From: Tenacibaculum sp. MAR_2010_89
Lineage (GTDB): Bacteria > Bacteroidota > Bacteroidia > Flavobacteriales > Flavobacteriaceae
Assembly: GCF_900105985.1 (NCBI RefSeq)
Contig: NZ_FNUB01000005.1
Span: 744,001 to 808,000 of the forward strand
Direction: 5' to 3'
Length of the DNA stretch: 64,000 nucleotides
In this document: positions 25,703 to 35,025 of the stretch, piece by piece
Numbering within the stretch: the first letter of the stretch is position 1
Layout of the letters: every line of letters starts with the position of its first letter
Made by a program: the position numbers and the translations under genes
The notes under the pieces: model-generated
Database searches by the model: none
What the model saw: the letters and a program-made list of their open reading frames with translations, nothing else
Told to the model about the DNA's origin: nothing

Positions 25703-26266
25703 ATGAATGAATTACTAGAAGAGGTTAGAGGTTGTGATATTTGTAAAAATTATATTACACCTAGGCCAGTAGTTTTTGCAAATGAGAAATCTAAAATATT
25801 AATTATTGGGCAAGCACCTGGAACTAGAGTTCATGCTTCTGGTATCCCTTGGGACGATGCTAGTGGAAAACAACTCAGAAAATGGTTAGACGTTACTAAT
25901 GATCAATTTTATAATGTAGATAATTTTGGAATCATTCCTATGGGATTTTGTTATCCTGGTAAAGGAAAAACGGGAGATTTACCGCCTAGAAAAGAATGTG
26001 CTCCACAATGGCATAAGTTATTGTTAAATAAAATGCCAAATGTAGAGCTAGTATTATTAATAGGAATGTATGCTCAAAAATATTATTTAAAAGATAAAGC
26101 TGAAAAAACGTTAACCAATACAGTTAGTAATTATCAAAAATATCTTCCAAATTATTTTGTATTACCACATCCATCTCCTAGAAATCGTTTCTGGTTAACT
26201 AAAAATCCTTGGTTTGAAAAAAATATTCTCCCTGAACTTAAAAATCAAATAAATAAATTACTTTAA
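25703..26266 (+). CDS. Uracil-DNA glycosylase family protein
   Basis: 187 residues of the UDG superfamily, which remove uracil or related bases from DNA. It opens with a CxxC (C11, C14), then KILIIGQAPGTRVHASG with the family-4-like GQAPG motif (36-40), PWDDASGKQLRKWL, and the distal motif LPHPSPRNRFW (histidine near 155). The four-cysteine iron-sulphur arrangement of true family 4 is not complete by eye. It converges on polA, overlapping its 3' end by 4 bases. Confidence 0.85.
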   Translation: MNELLEEVRGCDICKNYITPRPVVFANEKSKILIIGQAPGTRVHASGIPWDDASGKQLRKWLDVTNDQFYNVDNFGIIPMGFCYPGKGKTGDLPPRKECAPQWHKLLLNKMPNVELVLLIGMYAQKYYLKDKAEKTLTNTVSNYQKYLPNYFVLPHPSPRNRFWLTKNPWFEKNILPELKNQINKLL

Positions 26267-29091
26267 TGAGCTTCTAACCAATTATCTCCAATACCAATTT
26301 CAACATCTAAAGGAACAGATAATTTAAAAGCATTCTCCATTTCTTCCTTTATTATAGGTTTTATGACCTCTAATTCATCTTTATGAGCATCAAAAACTAG
26401 TTCATCATGCACTTGAAGTAACATTTTAGAAGTAAAGTTCTCTTGCTTAAAACGGTTGTGGATATTAATCATTGCTAGTTTAATAATGTCAGCTGCACTA
26501 CCTTGAATAGGTGCATTTACGGCATTTCGTTCAGCAGCACCACGTACAATGGCATTACGAGAATTTATGTCCTTTAAGTAACGTCTTCTTTCTAAAATAG
26601 TTTCTACATATCCATGTTCACGAGCAAAATCTACTTGCTTAGAAATATAATTACGTAATTTAGGATACGTTTCATAGTAAGCATCAATTAAAGATTTAGC
26701 TTCTTTTCTACTTAAAGATGTTTGATTACTTAATCCAAATGCAGAAACACCATAGATAATTCCAAAATTTACTGTTTTAGCATTACTACGTTGTTCTCGA
26801 GTTACCTCTTCTATAGGTACATTAAATACTTTTGAAGCAGTTGAAGCATGAATGTCTTCACCATCTTTAAAAGCTTTAATCATTGTTTCCTCTTCGCTTA
26901 AAGCAGCAATAATACGTAACTCTATTTGACTATAATCAGCAGCTAATAATACATGGTTTTTATCTTTTGGAATAAAAGCTTTACGTACTTCTTGTCCTCT
27001 TTTAGTTCTAATTGGAATATTTTGTAAGTTAGGATTGTTAGAACTTAGTCTTCCTGTAGCTGCCACTGCTTGTGCGTATACTGTATGAACCCTTTTTGTT
27101 TTCGGATTAACTTCATTTGGTAATGCATCAACATAAGTGCTTTGTAGTTTTTTATATTGACGATATAATAAAATGTCTTCTATTATTTTATGGTCTTTAG
27201 CTAAGTTTGATAATACATCTTCAGCTGTTGAATATTGACCAGTTTTAGTTTTTTTAGGTTTGTCAACTAGTTTCATGTTTTCAAATAAAACAATTCCTAG
27301 TTGTTTTGGAGAACCAATATTGAACTCTTCACCAGCTTGTTCAAAAATTCGTTTTTCTAATTCTTGAATGTCATTTGTTAACTCAGTTGATAAAGAATTT
27401 AAAAAATCAATATTTAAATTAATACCTTCAATTTCCATGGCGGTTAAAACGGACACTAAAGGGGTTTCAACATCATTAAATAACTTTGTTACGTTGCCAC
27501 TTTCTAATTCTTTAGTAAAATGCTTTTTAAGTTGTAAAGTAATATCAGCATCTTCTACGGCATATTCACTTTGCTTTGAAAGTTCAACTTGACGCATAGA
27601 AAGTTGGTTTTTTCCTTTTTTACCAATTAATTCAGTAATAGAAACTGGTTGGTAATTTAAATAGGTTTCAGAAAGTATATCCATATTATGACGCATATCT
27701 GGATTTATCAAATAATGTGCAATCATAGTATCAAACAATTTTCCTTTTACTGGAATGTTATAATTTGATAAAACTTTAATATCATATTTTAAATTATGAC
27801 CAATTTTCTCGATTTTTTCGTTTTCAAAGAAAGGTAGAAACTCTTCAATAATAGTTTGAGTTTCTTCCTGGTTTTCTGGAAAAGTTATATAATATCCTTT
27901 TCCAACTTCCCAAGAAAAAGAAATACCAATTAATTCTACTTCTAAAGATTTTAAACCAGTAGTTTCAGTATCAAAACACACTGAAGTTTGTTGTTCAAGT
28001 TTTTTAAGTAATAATTTTCTGCTTAACGGAGTATTTACTAATTGATAAAGATGGTTAGTGTTTTCAATCGTTTTAAATCCGTTAATATTGTTTTCTTCAG
28101 AAACTGTTCCACTTCCAGGTGTAGCAAATAAATCGAATTGTTGATTATCAGTTGTTTGTGTAGTTTTTGTAGTGGTGGTTTCTGTTTGACTTTTCGTCTC
28201 GACAGAAAAATTATAAGTTTTTTTTAAGTTTTCAACTAATCTTCTAAACTCCAATTCACTAAATATTTCTGTAGTTTTTTCAAAATTAGGTTGCTCAAAA
28301 ATAAGTTTATCCTCTTCTAAATCAACAGGAACATCTAGCATAATAGTAGCTAGTTGTTTTGAAAGTAAGCCTAATTCTTGATTAGCTTCTACCTTTTCTT
28401 TCATTTTACCCTTTAGCTGATCAATATTTTCAAATAAGCCTTCCATACTACCATAAGCCGCAAGGAATTTTTTTGCTGTTTTATCTCCAACTCCAGGTAA
28501 TCCAGGAATGTTGTCAACTGCATCCCCCATCATTCCTAAATAATCAATAACTTGTTCAGGGTGTTCAACTCCAAATTTGTCTTTAACTTCTTCAATTCCC
28601 CATTTTTCATATCCATTTCCCATTCTAGGTGGTTTGTACATGAAAATATGTTCAGAAACAAGTTGTGCAAAATCCTTATCTGGCGTAACCATGTAAGTTT
28701 CTAAACCAGCTTTTTCAGCTTTTTTGGCAAGAGTTCCTATAATATCATCAGCTTCATATCCTGTTTTTACAATAGCAGGGATGTTCATGGCTTCTAATAT
28801 TTTTTCAATATAAGGAACTGCTATTTTTATTGCTTCAGGCGTTTCTTGTCTGTTGGCTTTGTATTCAGGAAAAGCTTCTACTCTATCAACACTTCCTCCT
28901 TTATCAAAACAAACGGCTAAATAGTCAGGTTTCTCTCTTTTTATTACATCTAAAAGAGAATTTGTAAAGCCTAAAACTGCTGAAGTGTCTAGCCCTTTTG
29001 AATTTATCCTTGGGTTTTTGATAAAAGCATAATATCCTCTAAAAATTAAAGCGTATGCATCCAGTAAAAAAAGTCGTTTTCTATTTGCCAT
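26263..29091 (-). CDS. polA: DNA polymerase I
   Basis: 942 residues. The 5'-3' exonuclease domain (about 1-300) begins LFLLDAYALIFRGYYAF and shows VDNIPGLPGVGDKTAKKFL (helix-hairpin-helix). The 3'-5' proofreading exonuclease has its DxE in CFDTETTGL (about 370) and DYxxxD-like YAVEDADITLQ, so it appears active. The polymerase domain has motif A LLAADYSQIELR, motif B RSNAKTVNFGIIYG and motif C QVHDELVFD. Used in Okazaki-fragment processing and excision repair. Divergent from the metallophosphoesterase gene. Confidence 0.97.
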   Translation of the reverse strand: MANRKRLFLLDAYALIFRGYYAFIKNPRINSKGLDTSAVLGFTNSLLDVIKREKPDYLAVCFDKGGSVDRVEAFPEYKANRQETPEAIKIAVPYIEKILEAMNIPAIVKTGYEADDIIGTLAKKAEKAGLETYMVTPDKDFAQLVSEHIFMYKPPRMGNGYEKWGIEEVKDKFGVEHPEQVIDYLGMMGDAVDNIPGLPGVGDKTAKKFLAAYGSMEGLFENIDQLKGKMKEKVEANQELGLLSKQLATIMLDVPVDLEEDKLIFEQPNFEKTTEIFSELEFRRLVENLKKTYNFSVETKSQTETTTTKTTQTTDNQQFDLFATPGSGTVSEENNINGFKTIENTNHLYQLVNTPLSRKLLLKKLEQQTSVCFDTETTGLKSLEVELIGISFSWEVGKGYYITFPENQEETQTIIEEFLPFFENEKIEKIGHNLKYDIKVLSNYNIPVKGKLFDTMIAHYLINPDMRHNMDILSETYLNYQPVSITELIGKKGKNQLSMRQVELSKQSEYAVEDADITLQLKKHFTKELESGNVTKLFNDVETPLVSVLTAMEIEGINLNIDFLNSLSTELTNDIQELEKRIFEQAGEEFNIGSPKQLGIVLFENMKLVDKPKKTKTGQYSTAEDVLSNLAKDHKIIEDILLYRQYKKLQSTYVDALPNEVNPKTKRVHTVYAQAVAATGRLSSNNPNLQNIPIRTKRGQEVRKAFIPKDKNHVLLAADYSQIELRIIAALSEEETMIKAFKDGEDIHASTASKVFNVPIEEVTREQRSNAKTVNFGIIYGVSAFGLSNQTSLSRKEAKSLIDAYYETYPKLRNYISKQVDFAREHGYVETILERRRYLKDINSRNAIVRGAAERNAVNAPIQGSAADIIKLAMINIHNRFKQENFTSKMLLQVHDELVFDAHKDELEVIKPIIKEEMENAFKLSVPLDVEIGIGDNWLEAH

Positions 29092-29202
29092 GTTGTTATA
29101 TAAAAGCTATTGAAATATCTTATTTGTTTAGAAATAAATCTAAAGTAAATGTCACATTTAACTAAGCAGTAAAGCTACGAAACTTTAACAAGATGTTAAA
29201 AA

Positions 29203-29230
29203 TTGATTTTTAGTTTTACCACTATCTTTA
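29203..29230 (+). promoter_or_regulatory. Candidate promoter of the metallophosphoesterase gene
   Basis: TTG at 29203-29205 and TATCTTTA at 29223-29230 with 17-nt spacing, 21 bases before the ATG at 29252. Confidence 0.4.
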
Positions 29231-29251
29231 CATTCTTCTAAAATTAGATAT

Positions 29252-30475
29252 ATGCCTCGTTGGATTTCCTTCTTAATTATTGCTTCTTTAATAATTATTG
29301 TTTTTGAAGCTTATGCTTTTCAAGCAATTAAAATGCTAACTAAAAATAAAATGATCAGGTATGGATGGTTATTTGTAGGTGCCTTAGCATATATTAATTT
29401 TTTTTATGTAATTTTTTCTACAGACAGAAGCTCAGGGCAAACTCGCCAATTTCAATGGGCAGTAGGTTTTTTGTTGTTAATTTTATTACCAAAATTGATA
29501 ATGATTCTTTTTATGTTAGGAGAAGATATAGTAAGGTTGATAAAAAAGGGGATTTCTTATTTTTCATCTGAAGAAACAAAAGTATTAGGAGGTAGAAGAA
29601 AGTTTATAGCTCAATTGGCATTAGGTTTGGCTGCAATTCCTTTTGCAAGTTTATTGTATGGGATTTTTAAAGGAAAATATAATTATAAGGTATTAAAATA
29701 TGAATTAAGTTTTGATGATTTACCTGAAGCTTTTGATGGTTTTACAATAACACAAATAACAGATATTCATTCTGGAAGTTTTGATAATAAAGAAAAAATT
29801 GAATATGCCGTTGATTTAGTTAATAAACAACAGTCAGATGTTATTTTATTTACAGGTGATATAGTAAATAATTTTGCACATGAAATGGATGATTGGATTC
29901 CTGTTTTTTCTCAACTTAAAGCTCCAATGGGAAAATATTCAATTTTAGGAAATCATGATTATGGTGATTATTCAAAGTGGAAAAATAAAGAAGATAAAAA
30001 AGAGAATTTTGAAGCAATTAAAAATATTCATCCAAAAATAGGGTTTGATTTATTGCTAAATGAGCATAGATATATAGAAAAAGAAGGACAAAAAATAGCA
30101 CTAGTTGGAGTTGAAAACTGGGGTAAAGGTTTTAACCAAGCTGGAGATTTAAAAAAGGCGTCTGTAGGAGTTGATAAAGAGGATTTTAAAGTTTTAATGA
30201 GTCATGATCCAAGTCATTGGGAATACAAAGTAAAAAAAGATGATTTTAATTATCAGTTAACATTAAGTGGTCATACTCATGGGTTGCAATTTGGAATTGA
30301 AATTCCTGGTTTTTTTAAATGGAGTCCGTCTCAATATGTGTACAAACAGTGGGCTGGATTATATGAAGAATTTGGTAGATATGTTAATGTGAATAGAGGT
30401 TTTGGATATCATGCTTTTCCTGGTAGAGTTGGTATTTGGCCTGAAATAACTGTTATAGAGTTGAAAAAAGCCTAG
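29252..30475 (+). CDS. Membrane-anchored metallophosphoesterase (YkuE/YaeI-like)
   Basis: 407 residues. Three N-terminal membrane helices (about 4-24, 37-56, 69-90), then a twin-arginine-like segment GGRRKFIAQLALGLAAIPF (113-131) that may act as a fourth helix, and a calcineurin-like phosphoesterase domain: ITDIHSG (D171, H173), TGDIVNN (D203), LGNHDYG (N234, H235), MSHDP and LSGHTHG. All metal ligands are present. Relatives act on lipid-linked pyrophosphates such as UDP-diacylglucosamine; the substrate here is unknown. Confidence 0.9.
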   Translation: MPRWISFLIIASLIIIVFEAYAFQAIKMLTKNKMIRYGWLFVGALAYINFFYVIFSTDRSSGQTRQFQWAVGFLLLILLPKLIMILFMLGEDIVRLIKKGISYFSSEETKVLGGRRKFIAQLALGLAAIPFASLLYGIFKGKYNYKVLKYELSFDDLPEAFDGFTITQITDIHSGSFDNKEKIEYAVDLVNKQQSDVILFTGDIVNNFAHEMDDWIPVFSQLKAPMGKYSILGNHDYGDYSKWKNKEDKKENFEAIKNIHPKIGFDLLLNEHRYIEKEGQKIALVGVENWGKGFNQAGDLKKASVGVDKEDFKVLMSHDPSHWEYKVKKDDFNYQLTLSGHTHGLQFGIEIPGFFKWSPSQYVYKQWAGLYEEFGRYVNVNRGFGYHAFPGRVGIWPEITVIELKKA

Positions 30476-30560
30476 CTTTTAGCGTTTTTAATCTTAATTT
30501 AAGATTTTAGTGCTAAAAAATTAGTACTTTTAGGCGATTTACAGAAAAAAATTATGTTAT

Positions 30561-30854
30561 ATGACAAAATTTGGTGAAATCATAAGTGTTAATAAACCTG
30601 TGTTAATTGATTTTTATGCTGATTGGAGTGAGTTTGAGCCAAGTATAGACACACTTCGTGATGTTGCTGCTGCTTTAGGTGATAGAGCAAAAGTTATAAA
30701 AATAGACATTAGAAAAAATGAGATTTTAGCAGATGCACTTCGTGTAAAGGGAAATCCAACATTTATGATCTATAAAAATGGAGAAATGAAGTGGCGCCAA
30801 ACTGGAGAGCAAGATGCAAATACGCTTATAGGTTTAGTTCAACAATACGTTTAA
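30561..30854 (+). CDS. Thioredoxin-fold protein lacking the CXXC motif
   Basis: 97 residues with a full thioredoxin fold: KPVLIDFYADW, then the place of WCGPC reads WSEFE (22-26), so the two redox cysteines are replaced by S23 and E26. The cis-proline loop GNPTF and the C-terminal KWRQTGEQDANTLI are kept. It cannot do thiol-disulphide exchange; a chaperone or binding role is likely. The gene overlaps the convergent deacetylase gene by 4 bases. Confidence 0.85.
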   Translation: MTKFGEIISVNKPVLIDFYADWSEFEPSIDTLRDVAAALGDRAKVIKIDIRKNEILADALRVKGNPTFMIYKNGEMKWRQTGEQDANTLIGLVQQYV

Positions 30855-31495
30855 GGAATAGCTTTAAAAAGGTATCCTTTCTTAGTATATTCTTCAAGAA
30901 TTTTTGGTAATGCATAGTAAAGCTTTTCTTTAGCTTTTATACTGTCGTGAAAAACAATTATGCTTCCATTATTGGTGTTTTTTATAACATTTTCAAAACA
31001 TTCCTCTTTAGATATATTTTTGTCAAAATCTGCTGAAAGAACATCCCACATTATAATTTTATACCCCTTATTTATAAGTTCAGTAGCTTGTGAACGTTTT
31101 ATTTTACCATACGGTGGGCGAAAAAGCTTTGTGGTAACTTTTTCTTTACTATATTTCTGAATAATTCCCTCAGCTTTCTTTGTATTGTTTATGTAATCTT
31201 TTAAGGAGTGTTTCCAGCCATTTAAATGATTAAACGTATGATTACCTATAATATGACCTTCTTCTAAAATTTGATTAAATATAAGAGGATGTTTTCTAAT
31301 ATTGTCACCAATACAAAAAAAAGTAGCTTTTGCATTGTATATTTTTAGTTGATCTAACACAAATTCAGTTACTACTGGAATAGGTCCGTCATCAAAAGTT
31401 AAATAAATCTCTTTTTTAGTAGAAGAAAAACACCACGTATATCTTGAAAATAATTTCTTGATTATACGTGGTGTTTTAATTGTGTAAAATTTCAA
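30851..31495 (-). CDS. Polysaccharide deacetylase (NodB/PgdA-like)
   Basis: 214 residues. NodB homology domain with TFDDG (D35, D36), the metal-binding HTFNH (H86, H90), the RPPYG motif (126-130) and IMWDVLSADF. All catalytic residues are visible. It would de-N-acetylate a glycan such as peptidoglycan or a polysaccharide. No clear signal peptide; the first 20 residues are basic. Starts 4 bases after the stop of the DUF2723 gene, so they are likely cotranscribed. Confidence 0.92.
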   Translation of the reverse strand: MKFYTIKTPRIIKKLFSRYTWCFSSTKKEIYLTFDDGPIPVVTEFVLDQLKIYNAKATFFCIGDNIRKHPLIFNQILEEGHIIGNHTFNHLNGWKHSLKDYINNTKKAEGIIQKYSKEKVTTKLFRPPYGKIKRSQATELINKGYKIIMWDVLSADFDKNISKEECFENVIKNTNNGSIIVFHDSIKAKEKLYYALPKILEEYTKKGYLFKAIP

Positions 31496-31499
31496 TGCA

Positions 31500-34400
31500 C
31501 TAAGGTTTAATAGAGTCTAATTCTTCAGGTAAAGAATCTTGTTCATCACCCATTAAATGCTTAAACAATTTAGCATGATCGATATAGGCTTTAAAAATCT
31601 TGTCAGTAAAATCTTTATCTAAATCGTATTGAGTAATTTGTCGCACTATATTCTGGTACATATATAAATTAGTATCAATATTTTCAAAAACTAATTTTTC
31701 ATCAGCACCTTTAAAGGTAGTGTAATAAATAAGATTTTGTTGAAAAATATCTATTAATGTTTCAGCAGTTTCACGTGCTTTATCTTTATCACCTATTTTG
31801 TAATATAATTCAGGATATCCAAGAGAAATACTATAATGGCCAAAATCTTTAATAGGCATTTTGTACAGAGATAAATCTAAAACATCCTTGGCATTAACTG
31901 AATCGTTTAATTTTAAAAATTCTTCTGATAAACGCATTAAGTTATTACGTAATGATATAGCATTTCGCTTACTTTGTTCGTCTAAGTATATTTTTCCATT
32001 ATTAATAGTTTTCCAGTCCCATTTTTTTACATTAGCATACATCTTTTCAGGATCAATTCTTCCCATATCAAACATAGATTTTCCTTTGTTAGAAGTCTTT
32101 ATAGGTACTAGCTTATAAGACATACCATCTAATTGTAAATAATCTTTCAACCAAATATATTCTTCATCAGCATTTGCACCTCCAGTGAAATAAATTGGAC
32201 GTTTCCAATCAAAGTTATTCAAGATGTCAAGCATTAAAATTCGGTTCTTAGCAATGCCTTGTCTGTCAATAGTAATATCAATGTAGTCTACTATTTTAGT
32301 AGCGTCTTTTTGTGCAACTAAACCAGTTTTTAATACATTTTCTTTATTTACTGGAATACGAATTCTATTAGTTGGGTAAAACTTTTCTTTTACATTATTT
32401 TCTTCATCAATATAATAAGTAACTTTATTGTCACTTTCAATCCAACGCATAAAGTTTTTTATAGACATAATAGAGTCTTTAAATCTAGGATGCGGAATAT
32501 GGTACGCTAAATCTAAAGTTCCATATTTGTATTGATCATGTGTTAATGTTGAAGGAATAGGATCAGCATCGTATGTTTTCTTTTTCATTTGGTCAATGTA
32601 CCAATCTGTTTGAAAAAGACTAGTATTAACAATCTTTATATCTGGACGAATACCTTCTACTTGTTGCATGTACCATAAAGGGAATGTATCATTATCACCA
32701 ATAGTAAAAATAATTGCATTTGGATCACAACTTTCTAAATATGTCTGTGCATTTAGTTGTGCTACAAAACGATCTCCTCTATCATGATCATCCCAGTTTT
32801 GAGCACCCATTAATACAGGAACTGCTAATAATGAAACTACAGAAACAGCAATTGCTACAGTTTGTTTGTTTGCATACTTTTTAAAGTAATCATATAATGC
32901 AAGTACACCGAAACCAATCCAGATAGCAAATACGTAAAAAGAACCTACTACCGCGTAATCACGTTCACGAGGTTCAAAAGGTTTAGGGTTTGTGTAAAAT
33001 ATAATTGCAAAACCAGTAAAAACAAAAAATAAAGTTAAGGCATATAAGTTTTTCTTGTCTTTGTTTATTTGATAAAGTAACCCTATAAAACCTAATATAA
33101 GAGGTAGAAAAAAGTAAGTGTTCCTACCTTTATTATTTTTAATTACTTCAGGGAGATTTTGTTGAGATCCAAGTCGCATTTCATCAATAAAATTAATACC
33201 ACTTAGCCAGTTACCATTTTCAAAATCTAAATGACCTTGAATATCGTTTTGACGTCCAACAAAATTCCACATAAAATAACGCCCATACATATAACCAAAC
33301 TGGTAATCTACCATGAATTTTATATTTTCAAGGAATGTTGGTCTTCTTTTACTACGAGCTGGAATACCAGCAATTCTTTTATAATGTTTTTCAGAACCTG
33401 GGTCAACCATTCTAGGGATAAAACCTTTATGTTTATCAGAATAGTTAGGTATTACGTTTTTGTATTTATTTACAATTTCATATTTACCATTTCTTTTCTC
33501 ATATTTTGGTTTGTCATCTTTAAAAGGCTGACTAGCGTCTTGTTCTCTGTTATAAGTTATAGAATAATATTTATCATAAAAAACATTAGCATCACCATAT
33601 TGTTCACGATTGTAATAAGCTAAAAGTTCACGAGCACTTGATGGGTTGTTTTCATTAATAACAGTATCAGCATTAGCACGTATAGGTAACATTAGCCATG
33701 ATGAAAAACCAATCATTATAAATAGAACAGATAGTATTAATGTATTACCTGTAATTAAATTCTTTTTACGAGTATAGTTTAATCCGAAATAAAACAATCC
33801 TATTAAAATAACACCAGCAATGATAGTTCCAGAATTATAAGGTAATCCTATTTGGTTTATAAAAAACAGCTCAGAAACACTAAAGAATTTTAATGTGAAA
33901 GGGAATAAAAATTTAAAAACAAAAGCTAAAACCAATATTGAAATTACAGTAGCAATTGCAGTCGTTTTTATAGTAATGTTTTTATAAGTTTTAAAGAAGT
34001 ATAACATTACAATAGAAGGGATAACCAATAAAGATAAAATATGAACTCCAAATGATAACCCAACCACAAAACTTATGATAACTAACCATTTATTACCCCT
34101 AGGTAAGTGGATTGCTTCTTCCCATTTTAAACCTAACCAGAATAATAAAGCCATTAAAAAAGATGACATTGCGTAAACTTCTCCTTCTACAGCACTAAAC
34201 CAAAAACTATCAGAGAAAGTATAGGCTAAAGCACCTACTAATCCACTACCTAAAACAGCAATCGCTTCGTTTTTGTTAAAATTACCGTTTTTAATTACCA
34301 TTTTCTTTGCCAAATTGGTAATTGTCCAAAACATGAATAATATGGTGAAAGCACTAGCTAAACCAGACATGAAGTTAACCATTTTTGCCCATTGACTTGG

Positions 34401-34616
34401 GTCATTACTGAACATAGCAAAAAATGCCCCTAGCATTTGAAATAATGGTGCACCAGGTGGATGACCAACTTCTAATTTTACGGCTGTTGAAATGTATTCA
34501 CCACAATCCCAAGAGCTTACTGTAGGTTCAAGAGTTAGGGTATAGGTTATTAACGCCACGGCAAATGAAGCCCATCCTAAAATAGTATTCCATTTTTTGT
34601 AGTTAAAATCGTTCAT
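31500..34616 (-). CDS. DUF2723 membrane protein (protein O-mannosyltransferase-like)
   Basis: 1038 residues. The N-terminal domain contains TLEPTVSSWDCGEYISTAVK and LEVGHPPGAPLFQMLG, the DUF2723 signature, including an acidic residue in the first loop typical of GT-C glycosyltransferases. About 12-14 membrane helices cover the first 600 residues, followed by a large soluble domain with TPR-like helices near the C-terminus. The family includes human TMEM260, an O-mannosyltransferase. In Bacteroidota it may act in protein O-glycosylation at the envelope, an inference. Operon with the deacetylase. Confidence 0.87.
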   Translation of the reverse strand: MNDFNYKKWNTILGWASFAVALITYTLTLEPTVSSWDCGEYISTAVKLEVGHPPGAPLFQMLGAFFAMFSNDPSQWAKMVNFMSGLASAFTILFMFWTITNLAKKMVIKNGNFNKNEAIAVLGSGLVGALAYTFSDSFWFSAVEGEVYAMSSFLMALLFWLGLKWEEAIHLPRGNKWLVIISFVVGLSFGVHILSLLVIPSIVMLYFFKTYKNITIKTTAIATVISILVLAFVFKFLFPFTLKFFSVSELFFINQIGLPYNSGTIIAGVILIGLFYFGLNYTRKKNLITGNTLILSVLFIMIGFSSWLMLPIRANADTVINENNPSSARELLAYYNREQYGDANVFYDKYYSITYNREQDASQPFKDDKPKYEKRNGKYEIVNKYKNVIPNYSDKHKGFIPRMVDPGSEKHYKRIAGIPARSKRRPTFLENIKFMVDYQFGYMYGRYFMWNFVGRQNDIQGHLDFENGNWLSGINFIDEMRLGSQQNLPEVIKNNKGRNTYFFLPLILGFIGLLYQINKDKKNLYALTLFFVFTGFAIIFYTNPKPFEPRERDYAVVGSFYVFAIWIGFGVLALYDYFKKYANKQTVAIAVSVVSLLAVPVLMGAQNWDDHDRGDRFVAQLNAQTYLESCDPNAIIFTIGDNDTFPLWYMQQVEGIRPDIKIVNTSLFQTDWYIDQMKKKTYDADPIPSTLTHDQYKYGTLDLAYHIPHPRFKDSIMSIKNFMRWIESDNKVTYYIDEENNVKEKFYPTNRIRIPVNKENVLKTGLVAQKDATKIVDYIDITIDRQGIAKNRILMLDILNNFDWKRPIYFTGGANADEEYIWLKDYLQLDGMSYKLVPIKTSNKGKSMFDMGRIDPEKMYANVKKWDWKTINNGKIYLDEQSKRNAISLRNNLMRLSEEFLKLNDSVNAKDVLDLSLYKMPIKDFGHYSISLGYPELYYKIGDKDKARETAETLIDIFQQNLIYYTTFKGADEKLVFENIDTNLYMYQNIVRQITQYDLDKDFTDKIFKAYIDHAKLFKHLMGDEQDSLPEELDSIKP

Positions 34617-34739
34617 ATAATTTTTAATAAGTTGTTGCGAATGTACTAATAACTAGTGTGTTTTAAGTATAGCAAAAATATAATTTTGATTTATTTTTTC
34701 AGAATAAAGTTCTGTTAAAAGAAAAAAGTAAAATTTATT

Positions 34740-34769
34740 TTGTCAAAATAAATTTCTGTTTTATATTTG
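34740..34769 (+). promoter_or_regulatory. Promoter of tRNA-Gln 1
   Basis: TTG at 34740-34742 and TATATTTG at 34762-34769 (followed by C), spacing 19, 17 bases before the mature tRNA. One of the best consensus matches in the window. Confidence 0.6.
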
Positions 34770-34786
34770 CACCCGCAATAAGCAAT

Positions 34787-34857
34787 TGGCCTATGGTGTA
34801 ATGGTAACACACTGGTTTTTGGTACCAATATTCAAGGTTCGAGTCCTTGTAGGCCAA
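34787..34857 (+). tRNA. tRNA-Gln (anticodon TTG)
   Basis: Acceptor stem TGGCCTA pairs with TAGGCCA. D arm GTGT/ACAC; the anticodon loop TTTTGGT gives anticodon TTG; TTCGAGT in the T loop. The CCA end is not encoded. A terminator follows directly. Confidence 0.93.
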
Positions 34858-34858
34858 C

Positions 34859-34888
34859 AAAGCTCTTACGAAAGTAAGAGCTTTTTAT
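34859..34888 (+). terminator. Terminator of tRNA-Gln 1
   Basis: AAAGCTCTTAC / GTAAGAGCTTT with a GAAA tetraloop, then a T-rich run. Confidence 0.85.
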
Positions 34889-35025
34889 TTGTGTTTTATT
34901 TTAAATCAATAGAACCTTTAATCTTCTTTTTAAGTCAACTTATCTTTGAGATAGCTACCAGTAATCGAAAAACATGTTAAAAAGGTAAGAATCATCATAA
35001 TTTTGATATTATAAATCAAGGGATT

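Noticed and set aside
34786..34980. A 64-codon plus-strand frame covering the tRNA-Gln gene
   Set aside because: It runs through a clear tRNA and its terminator and has no protein-like features.
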